Part shown: positions 1 through 4,949 of the stretch, piece by piece
Layout of the letters: every line of letters starts with the position of its first letter
Numbering within the stretch: position 1 is the first letter of the stretch
From: Oenococcus kitaharae DSM 17330
Lineage (GTDB): Bacteria; Bacillota; Bacilli; Lactobacillales; Lactobacillaceae
Reading direction: 5' to 3'
Length of the DNA stretch: 64,000 nt
Assembly: GCF_000241055.1 (NCBI RefSeq)
Contig: NZ_CM001398.1
Span: 531,190 to 595,189 of the forward strand
Notes under the pieces: model-generated
Told to the model about the DNA's origin: nothing
The model's database searches: none
The model's input: only the letters and a program-made list of their open reading frames with translations
Program-made: the position numbers and the translations under genes

Positions 1-193
1 CTGATCAAGCTGGAGAGATCTCGTAAATGATGTTGCTATAGTCATATATATAATAGTTCGCGGATTGGCAATTGAATTGGCACCTCGGATCAGAACCAAT
101 GCCGTTCTTCTATAAATTTGGTTCAACGACTGTTGCTAAACAATCTTGCGGCTCTTTTATGTTTCTCATAGGATCCTTTGATAAAATGAGTTT

Positions 194-427
194 ATGGAAA
201 AGGAATTGGCTGCCTCTTCGTTAGCGATGTTTACCTTTATCTTTCATCATAGCGATGTAACGGGTCGCATGTGGTACAGCGAGCTTCCCAGGACTGAAAG
301 TTTTTGTGAAGACTGCCGTATCCTAATCGATCTTGGCTTGATTCAAATTCGTTCTGTTCAGCAGCTGACTTCTTATATTCGTTTGACCGATAAAGGAAAA
401 TCCTTGGCCAAACAATTATCAAGCTAA
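194..427 (+). CDS. hypothetical small winged-helix-like protein
   Basis: A 77-residue protein of unknown function. The second half (around residues 45-77: LIDLGLIQIR, then YIRLTDKGKSLAKQL) has the look of the recognition helix and wing of a small winged-helix domain, so DNA binding is possible; no family was recognised. No Shine-Dalgarno sequence precedes the ATG. Instead an extended -10 box TGATAAAAT ends 6 nt before it, so the message is predicted to be leaderless. A bidirectional terminator follows 56 nt after the stop. It may equally be a leftover of a larger accessory element. Confidence 0.5.
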   Translation: MEKELAASSLAMFTFIFHHSDVTGRMWYSELPRTESFCEDCRILIDLGLIQIRSVQQLTSYIRLTDKGKSLAKQLSS

Positions 428-482
428 CCATCATCATCTTATCCTCAGCATATGTTGATTTAACTAAGATAGTTATCGAATC

Positions 483-512
483 AAAAAAGCATCGACTTGT
501 ATCGGTGCTTTT
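483..512. terminator. bidirectional Rho-independent terminator
   Basis: The stem AGCATCGA / TCGGTGCT (one G-U pair) has an A-run on its left and a T-run on its right, so it can end the 77-residue gene on the plus strand and the 31-residue peptide gene on the minus strand. Confidence 0.75.
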
Positions 513-596
513 AACTATTTAATTTTAACTAATCATCACCAAGACTGATGACCAGCCAGACCAGCTCTAACATTTCTGAGCCATGCCACAATCAGT

Positions 597-692
597 TCAA
601 TTAAGGGCAAAGATAAAAATTGAAAAACCTACCAGTCCCGCTATTAATAAGGTATAGCCTGCTAATCTACCCAAAATCATCAGCCACAGCAT
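597..692 (-). CDS. 31-residue hydrophobic membrane peptide
   Basis: A tiny ORF read on the minus strand. The peptide begins MLWLMILGRLAGYTLL and ends GFSIFIFALN, a single hydrophobic segment with one internal arginine. A purine-rich Shine-Dalgarno (GGTGGGAG, 701-708) lies 8 nt before the ATG, and the terminator at 483-512 follows. Small peptides of this type include type I toxins and single-span regulatory membrane proteins, but no family was recognised. The neighbouring minus-strand small-RNA modules make a toxin/antitoxin-type arrangement conceivable; this is inference only. The ribosome site and hydrophobicity are the only support. Confidence 0.4.
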   Translation of the reverse strand: MLWLMILGRLAGYTLLIAGLVGFSIFIFALN

Positions 693-790
693 TTTTTTGG
701 CTCCCACCAATTATGATACTGCCGTCAAAATAGATTTGCCATTAAAAACAACAAAAGCCAGTCCTTGGACTAGCCTGATTGATATCTCAA

Positions 791-1132
791 TTACTTGTTG
801 TTTTGTGTAAGATCTCTTAGGTAATAAGAAACTTCTTCTTTAGTCAGATCTGTCTGCTGTTGAATCTCTGAGAGACTGTGGCCTTTGTCCTGCAAAGCCA
901 GGCATTGGTTTCGAAGGGCTCTAACAGAGGAAGACTGGTGTCTGGTTGGCCTTTGGCTCTCACCCTCTCCTAAGGGTAAATCGTCCCATTCTTTAATAAC
1001 TTGACGGGCTAGATCACCATAACCGTGTTTCTCAGAAAAGATCAGGCCATCCTTAAAAGCTGTATTAGGAGGTATACCATCCTTTTCCTGCTTATTCAGT
1101 AATACAGAAGCCAATCGAGAAAGTTCTGTCAT
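791..1132 (-). CDS. hypothetical protein with C-terminal helix-turn-helix
   Basis: A 113-residue protein. The last 35 residues (ALQDKGHSLSEIQQQTDLTK...) read as a helix-turn-helix of the kind found in RNA polymerase sigma-like and Trp-repressor-like domains, so binding to DNA is likely. The first 75 residues are charged and match no family I know. The ATG is preceded only by a weak GATTGAGAT ribosome site. The gene lies in accessory DNA just downstream (on the minus strand) of small-RNA module C, whose terminator separates them. A shortened remnant of a phage or plasmid regulator is possible. Confidence 0.5.
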   Translation of the reverse strand: MTELSRLASVLLNKQEKDGIPPNTAFKDGLIFSEKHGYGDLARQVIKEWDDLPLGEGESQRPTRHQSSSVRALRNQCLALQDKGHSLSEIQQQTDLTKEEVSYYLRDLTQNNK

Positions 1133-1312
1133 ATCTCAATCATAACAAGAACCAGAAAGATTCGTGTTTTTTAGTTGGCCTATCTGCCATAGATCAACTA
1201 TACTCGCCGTTGCTTCAAGCGCTAAAAGTGTTGTCTGCAAATAGATTCGGACTAGGTTCGTAACCCTGCCAATCAACAAAAGTAGAAGCCTCTGCAATAG
1301 GAAGATATGTTG

Positions 1313-1432
1313 AAAAAAACTCCCAGTGATCAACTGGGAGCCACGATAGTGAAGATATCTACTTAGATAATTACACTCTGTATGCGTTAAGGGGGATAAC
1401 GATTGATAGGCGCTTATCTATTGTAAGCGCCT
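1313..1432 (-). ncRNA. candidate small RNA, module C
   Basis: On the minus strand a TATAAT box at 1444-1439 followed by AAA precedes a 5' hairpin (GGCGCTT...AAGCGCC, 1409-1431), a linker of about 65 nt containing TATCCCCCTT, and a terminator (CTCCCAGT / ACTGGGAG plus seven T, 1340-1313). No plausible reading frame lies inside. The first part is nearly identical to that of module D. The pyrimidine stretch could pair with a Shine-Dalgarno sequence, which suggests but does not show a regulatory RNA. Confidence 0.5.
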
Positions 1433-1512
1433 ACATTTATTATACTAAAAAATACTTATTAATAAGTTGTGAGTGCTGCGCATTATGAGAGGCTGTGTCC
1501 TCACTAAGAATT

Positions 1513-1593
1513 AAAAAGTGCCCATCACAATTAAGTCATGGACACCAGGAAAGGGTAAATTTTTATGGGTGTAAGGGTTTGCACTCCCTTACG
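1513..1593 (-). ncRNA. candidate small RNA, module B
   Basis: TATAAT at 1605-1600, 5' hairpin GTAAGGG / CCCTTAC (1571-1592), an unpaired linker containing CCCTTTCCTG, then a long terminator hairpin GTGTCCAT...ATGGGCAC (1518-1545) followed by five T. A diverged second copy (B') lies at 3166-3249 with an identical 5' hairpin. The linker segment CCTTTCCTG is exactly complementary to the ribosome-binding site of the gene at 2628. Confidence 0.55.
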
Positions 1594-1605
1594 CCGTTTA
1601 TTATA

Positions 1606-1679
1606 AAACAAAACCCACCATCGATAGTGGGCTGCATTAATAGAGTTAGGTAACCTTGAGGACCTGCACCTGTCCTCAA
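1606..1679 (-). ncRNA. candidate small RNA, module A
   Basis: TATAAT at 1690-1685, 5' hairpin TTGAGGAC / GTCCTCAA with loop AGGTGCAG (1656-1679), linker with TTACCTAACTC, then terminator CCCAC...GTGGG with a T-rich tail that runs directly into the -10 box of module B. The copy A' at 3262-3334 keeps the stem, most of the loop and the linker core. Confidence 0.55.
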
Positions 1680-1786
1680 GATTTATTATATTAAAAAAAT
1701 ATCTATCACAATCAAGATAAGCACCAGAAAAGCTGTCAATTTCTTTGGAATCTTCGTTTGGGAGTTCTCTGACAGGAGGTCGTATC

Positions 1787-1859
1787 AAAAAGCCTTCGAC
1801 TTTTCATCGAAGACAGCTGTAAATTTTTGTGTTGCTCATTTATCGGTGCAAGCACCTTG
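1787..1859 (-). ncRNA. candidate small RNA, module H
   Basis: A -10-like GATACT (1871-1866) is followed by a short 5' hairpin (GGTG CTTG CACC, 1845-1856), a linker of about 30 nt, and terminator GTCTTCGA / TCGAAGGC plus TTTTT (1814-1787). The promoter and first stem are part of a 37-nt block (1850-1886) that recurs without a single change at 3411-3447. Confidence 0.45.
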
Positions 1860-1886
1860 GATAAAAGTATCATGTGGCTAAGACGC
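1850..1886. repeat. 37-bp perfect direct repeat, copy 1
   Basis: Identical in all 37 positions to 3411-3447. It spans the presumed promoter and the 3' half-stem of module H, so the conserved part is the start region of the RNA rather than its body. Confidence 0.85.
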
Positions 1887-1983
1887 AAAAACTCTCCCTG
1901 GCAGTTGGGAGAGCTGTAAGTGCTATATATGACTTATCACAGTAAGCAAAAAATATGAGTTTCAGGCACTTATGAAAGCGCCT
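1887..1983 (-). ncRNA. candidate small RNA, module D
   Basis: TATAAT at 1995-1990 followed by AAATGTA, then 5' hairpin GGCGCTT / AAGTGCC (1965-1982), an AT-rich linker of about 50 nt and terminator CTCTCCC / GGGAGAG plus TTTTT (1913-1887). Its first 14 transcribed-region bases match module C. Confidence 0.5.
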
Positions 1984-2061
1984 ACATTTATTATACAAAA
2001 AACAGCCCCTCAACAGTTTCGAGTCATTTGGTTCTGCCCAAAATCTCTAGCTGTGCACATT

Positions 2062-2184
2062 TCAATGAACGTTGATACCAAAAGCTTGCGCTCCAATATA
2101 GCCGTTACATAAATGCTGAAAGGACTGCTTCCGGGTCATCTGAGATCCAATTTGCTCATACGAGAAATCTTTCTTAGCGGCCAA
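2062..2184 (-). CDS. 40-residue ORF with TTG start under a cre-like promoter
   Basis: A 40-codon reading frame beginning at a TTG codon, with a perfect AAGGAG ribosome site (2191-2196) 6 nt upstream. The peptide is polar and ends GAQAFGINVH; no family is recognised. Upstream on the minus strand lie a TATTAT -10 box (2225-2220) and a near-perfect CcpA-type palindrome at 2244-2257 covering the -35 region. The combination of ribosome site, promoter and operator argues for a real short gene, but it could be the truncated head of a lost gene. It sits between small-RNA modules E and D. Confidence 0.4.
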   Translation of the reverse strand: MAAKKDFSYEQIGSQMTRKQSFQHLCNGYIGAQAFGINVH

Positions 2185-2243
2185 TGGCTGCTCCTTATGA
2201 TCTCTTTAACCCTATTCATATAATAACACGATTCATCATTAAA

Positions 2244-2257
2244 AGAAAGCGCTTTCT
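2244..2257 (-). promoter_or_regulatory. cre-like CcpA site
   Basis: AGAAAGCGCTTTCT matches the palindromic CcpA target TGAAAGCGCTTTCA at 12 of 14 positions (counted by eye). It overlaps the presumed -35 region of the promoter for the 40-residue ORF, a position where CcpA would repress. Confidence 0.5.
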
Positions 2258-2274
2258 AAATTCCAAGGACAATC

Positions 2275-2356
2275 AAAAAGTCCCCGCATAAAGCGAGGAC
2301 CTATCATAGCGTGAACTATGGATAAAGATATTGGATATCGACCATGACATCCATGG
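2275..2356 (-). ncRNA. candidate small RNA, module E
   Basis: TATAAT at 2365-2360, 5' hairpin CCATG GATGT CATGG (2342-2356), a second small stem CATAG/CTATG in the linker, and terminator GTCCTCGC / GCGGGGAC plus TTTTT (2300-2275). No copy of it is seen elsewhere in the window. Confidence 0.45.
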
Positions 2357-2397
2357 ATCATTATATACGATAAACATGTTTGATATCTATAAATAAA

Positions 2398-2462
2398 CAA
2401 AAAGCACCCGGATATTTCCGAGCACTGATAGACTAGTTTGAAGTGATGGCACTTTCGTGCCA
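2398..2462 (-). ncRNA. candidate small RNA, module F
   Basis: TATACT -10 box (2474-2469), 5' hairpin GGCAC with a GAAA tetraloop (2448-2461), a 22-nt linker and terminator GTGCTCGG / CCGGGTGC plus TTTTT. Module G at 3688-3761 has a closely related terminator. Confidence 0.5.
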
Positions 2463-2627
2463 GAATTTAGTATACAGGTTTAGTTAACTAGTTGGTACAA
2501 TTAGCCAATGTTAACAGACATAACTTCACTAAGCTGTTCATCGACATAAGTCAAATGCTCAAGCAGCCCATTTTACAAGCCGGTGATTGTTATTGTACTG
2601 GGATAATTAACAGGAAAGGAAACTATT

Positions 2628-3005
2628 ATGCGTTTATGGCATCAGGACTTGGTCCCTTACTTACCTCGTCAGCAGTTATTAGGCCAGCACCGGGAACTAG
2701 CCGCCTTGCGTGGCAATGGCTGGGGGAAAAAGCATGCAACCGTTGATTATGTTTTTCGCTATTCACCTTATAAACTATTTCAATTTCACTATCTAGTCAT
2801 CCAAGAAATGCAAAGGCGCGGCTATCACCCTGACCAGCACTGGTTGGATCCTTGCTATCGCGGTCAGCATTGTCCAAAATATAGCTTCCTAAAAGCCGTT
2901 GAATTGACGAAGCCGATTTATCCCGAACATAATGATGACTATCTAGCGAGCTGCTTAAATAATTTACAAGCTAAAGGGATTGTAATCGATAGGTTCAAGC
3001 ATTGA
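2628..3005 (+). CDS. pyrimidine-dimer DNA glycosylase-like protein (Pyr_excise family)
   Basis: A 125-residue protein beginning MRLWHQDLVPYLPRQQLLGQHREL, the hallmark of the bacterial family related to phage T4 endonuclease V (pyrimidine dimer glycosylase, usually annotated TIGR02328). The core GNGWGKKHATVDYVF and the region LFQFHYLVIQEMQRRGY fit it over nearly the full length. In T4 the enzyme cuts DNA beside UV-induced dimers; activity of the bacterial short members is not established. The start is set by the ribosome site AGGAAAGGA (2612-2620). The gene stands alone between the two copies of the small-RNA array and is one of the few clear coding genes in this accessory stretch. Confidence 0.85.
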   Translation: MRLWHQDLVPYLPRQQLLGQHRELAALRGNGWGKKHATVDYVFRYSPYKLFQFHYLVIQEMQRRGYHPDQHWLDPCYRGQHCPKYSFLKAVELTKPIYPEHNDDYLASCLNNLQAKGIVIDRFKH

Positions 3006-3165
3006 GGTACCAACCTTGATGCAATGTGGAGCCTCTCATTAAACTAATCCAGCACTATATCTTGCCTAGTGGCCTTTAAATCACTCATTAATTTTTCGTT
3101 AATTAAACGTCAATATGCGAAACCAAACTCTCAAAATAAATTAAAATTTTATAACTATTTTCAGA

Positions 3166-3249
3166 AATAAAAGTGCCCATCGCAATTAAGCCGTGGACAC
3201 TAGGAAAGATTTTAGATTTATGGAATGTAAGGGTTTGCACTCCCTTACG
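3166..3249 (-). ncRNA. candidate small RNA, module B' (copy of B)
   Basis: TATAAT at 3261-3256, 5' hairpin identical to module B (3227-3248), linker retaining CTTTCCT but otherwise changed, and terminator hairpin at 3173-3200. Inside the terminator the inner pair is A-T in B and G-C in B', a paired change that keeps the stem. The T-run is weaker (TTTTATTT). Confidence 0.5.
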
Positions 3250-3345
3250 TCCTTTATTATAAAACAAAGCCCACCATGATGGCAGGCTGCATTAATAAAG
3301 TTAGGTCACCATGAGGACCTGCACCAGTCCTCATACTTTATTATA
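3169..3345. repeat. direct repeat copy 2 (modules B' and A')
   Basis: Diverged direct copy of 1513-1690. Stems are preserved better than the linkers. Confidence 0.85.
3262..3334 (-). ncRNA. candidate small RNA, module A' (copy of A)
   Basis: TATAAT at 3345-3340, 5' hairpin TGAGGAC / GTCCTCA with loop TGGTGCAG (3312-3333), linker core GACCTAACTTTATTAATGCAG shared with A apart from two bases, and terminator GCCTGCC / GGTGGGC held together by two G-U pairs (3269-3287). Confidence 0.5.
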
Positions 3346-3420
3346 TTAAAAGACGCCTCAGCATGGCGCCCAAAGCGTCTTGGAAGGATAGTTCTTTTAT
3401 AGGTGCTGCTAAGCACCTTG
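3346..3420 (-). ncRNA. candidate small RNA, module H' (copy of H)
   Basis: Shares its promoter region exactly with module H. The 5' hairpin is longer here (GGTGCT TAGC AGCACC, 3402-3417) and the terminator (AAGACGC...GCGTCTT, 3350-3381) is a different sequence whose T-run leads into the -10 box of A'. Confidence 0.45.
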
Positions 3421-3447
3421 GATAAAAGTATCATGTGGCTAAGACGC
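3411..3447. repeat. 37-bp perfect direct repeat, copy 2
   Basis: Identical to 1850-1886; see that entry. Confidence 0.85.
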
Positions 3448-3484
3448 GCACAATTACATCTGAGAGCAAAACGAGTATTTGGTA

Positions 3485-3590
3485 TGGAGAAGGAAGGGAT
3501 TTGAACCCCCGCATCGAGAAATCGACCTACCATGTGTTATGTATAGCGTACAGACAAATGGCCTCTTAAACCAGACTTGAGTACTTCCCC
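3485..3590 (-). pseudogene. tRNA-Ser(GCT)-like sequence with enlarged anticodon arm
   Basis: Read on the minus strand: acceptor strand GGGGAAG (3590-3584) pairs with CTTCTCC (3492-3486); the segment TACTCAAGTCTGG...GAG is a tRNA-Ser D-arm; TAGGTCGATTTCTCGA is a class II long variable arm; GGGTTCAAATCCC is the T-arm. Where a 17-nt anticodon arm is expected there are 32 nt folding as CCAT/ATGG and TGTA/TACA around a loop with GCT in the anticodon position, but with C instead of U at position 33. The T-stem 3' side also has one extra base. At 106 nt it is about 15 nt too long. It is most likely a decayed tRNA-Ser or a tRNA-like RNA with another role. Confidence 0.6.
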
Positions 3591-3687
3591 GGATTCATAA
3601 TGAATCATTGATTTTGTTATCTATTTGATAACACAGAACAGACTAGTCTCAATGATTTAAACCAAACTTAAAGACAAATAAAATCAA

Positions 3688-3761
3688 AATAAAAGTACCC
3701 GGATCTCTCCAAGCACTAACGACTGAATATAGGGTTTCTAAAATCTGTCGTGGACAGTAAA
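3688..3761 (-). ncRNA. candidate small RNA, module G (related to F)
   Basis: The terminator GTGCTTGG / CCGGGTAC plus TTTTATTTT (3716-3691) is clearly related to that of module F. A short 5' hairpin CTGTC GTG GACAG lies at 3745-3757. The -10 box is weak (CATATT, 3773-3768), so this copy may be dead. Confidence 0.35.
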
Positions 3762-3839
3762 CGGGTCAATATGGGCAATGACTCAAAGCATCGTTGAATT
3801 CGGATTTTAAAGTCAAAAGCTCTCTTGCATCGATATTTT

Positions 3840-4841
3840 TTATAAAGACCCGCCCTGGACACGCTTCACCGGCACAATATCGATGCTTCTCATATTTTTT
3901 AGATCATGCTGGATGCTGTGATACAAATTAATACCGGCTTTTCTCCCTATATCCAGAGGACTCTGTTCAATCAAGTCGATACCATTATCAACGAATTGAG
4001 ACCAGTTCCAATCATCGAAACTTAGTAGTCCGACATCTCGGGGAAAAGCTAAATTAAATCTTTTGCAGAAAGCGAGTACTTTGAACAAGAGTGGGCCCAT
4101 TAGTGTCACAAGTGCAGTTTGGTAACTACCGCTTTGGATCATTTGATATAAATTATCTTCGAACCAGTTATCCGTATGACCAGCAACGTTTATCGTCTCT
4201 ACGTAGATGTTCTTTTTTTTAGCTGTGTCCACAAAGCCATTAATTCTTGGGGTTTGAGCAGAAATCACTTTTATATTGCAAATTAAAATAATTCTTTTAT
4301 AATTTCTTTGATCCAATTCCAGAACCATTTCCGAACTGGCAATGTAGTTATTTGTTATAACTTTGTTTATTGTAGCTGGCTGTCTATCGGTCTCTCGATC
4401 AACCATCACAAGCGGGGTACCAGAATCGATAATATTTTGATAGGAGCTAAATTTTTTTTGACTCGGCTGAATAATGAATCCGTCTACTCGTTGGGAGAGC
4501 AAACGGTCAATTCCGCGTTGCTCCTCTTTGCCAGAATTATTTGCATTTAAAAGCAGCACGCTATACTCGAAGGGCTGAAAGATTTCATAAATACCAGTAA
4601 ATAGGAGTGAAGAAAAAATATTTGACGTATTCCCAACTATTACACCAATAGTTTTCGTATTTTTTGTTCTCAAATCCCTAGCAGAAGAAAATGGTCTATA
4701 GTTCAGCCTTTTTATCGTATTCTCAATTTTTTCTTTTGTAGCGACGCTCATTTTATTGAAGTCGCCATTCAAGAAGCGAGAAACGGTTGTTGCTGAGACA
4801 CCCGTTTCTTTAGCAACGTCAAATATATTTACATGTTTCAA
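3840..4841 (-). CDS. LacI-family regulator of the gluconate operon
   Basis: A 333-residue LacI/GalR-type repressor. Residues 1-60 carry the DNA-binding domain (IFDVAKETGVSATTVSRFLNG, then LNYRP of the hinge); residues 60-330 are the periplasmic-binding-protein-like sensor domain. It starts at a TTG codon, as judged by the MKHVNIFDVA alignment typical of the family; a GAGGGG ribosome site lies 11 nt upstream. It is the last gene of the SDR-permease-kinase operon, so it probably senses gluconate or a phosphorylated product. Its likely target is the CG-centred palindrome at 8655-8674 in front of the first gene. Confidence 0.9.
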   Translation of the reverse strand: MKHVNIFDVAKETGVSATTVSRFLNGDFNKMSVATKEKIENTIKRLNYRPFSSARDLRTKNTKTIGVIVGNTSNIFSSLLFTGIYEIFQPFEYSVLLLNANNSGKEEQRGIDRLLSQRVDGFIIQPSQKKFSSYQNIIDSGTPLVMVDRETDRQPATINKVITNNYIASSEMVLELDQRNYKRIILICNIKVISAQTPRINGFVDTAKKKNIYVETINVAGHTDNWFEDNLYQMIQSGSYQTALVTLMGPLLFKVLAFCKRFNLAFPRDVGLLSFDDWNWSQFVDNGIDLIEQSPLDIGRKAGINLYHSIQHDLKNMRSIDIVPVKRVQGGSL

Positions 4842-4949
4842 TTAGCTGTCACCCCTCTGTATGCAAAAACAGTTCAAAAAAGAAAGAAAAAGAGAGAATT
4901 CAATCCCTCTCAGAGTATACATTAACGCATTTTAAAAAATTATTATGAG

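Larger units (their letters stand above)
1513..1690. repeat. direct repeat copy 1 (modules B and A)
   Basis: This stretch and 3169-3345 are diverged direct copies of the same pair of minus-strand modules. Both hairpins, the -10 boxes and parts of the linkers are kept, while several loop and spacer bases differ. Confidence 0.85.

Noticed and set aside
1136-1333. 65-codon minus-strand ORF after module C
   Set aside because: It would start inside a terminator stem and has no ribosome site. A different frame reads 28 plausible residues without any start codon; at best a remnant.
1531-1788. 85-codon minus-strand ORF
   Set aside because: It runs straight through the hairpins and promoter-like boxes of modules B and A; its codons are by-products of those repeats.
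2492-2746. 84-codon plus-strand ORF upstream of the glycosylase-like gene
   Set aside because: It overlaps the well-supported gene at 2628 in another frame, has no ribosome site and its translation looks random.
3306-3533. 75-codon minus-strand ORF
   Set aside because: It covers the tRNA-like sequence and modules H' and A', with no ribosome site.
3485-3590. Prophage attachment site in a tRNA gene
   Set aside because: No integrase or phage genes are in the window and no second copy of the tRNA 3' end flanks the accessory region.
1313-3761. Integron attC array, CRISPR array or iteron origin as explanation for the hairpins
   Set aside because: Repeat units differ in sequence, spacing is irregular, no integrase, cas or replication genes are near, and each unit ends in a T-run typical of terminators.
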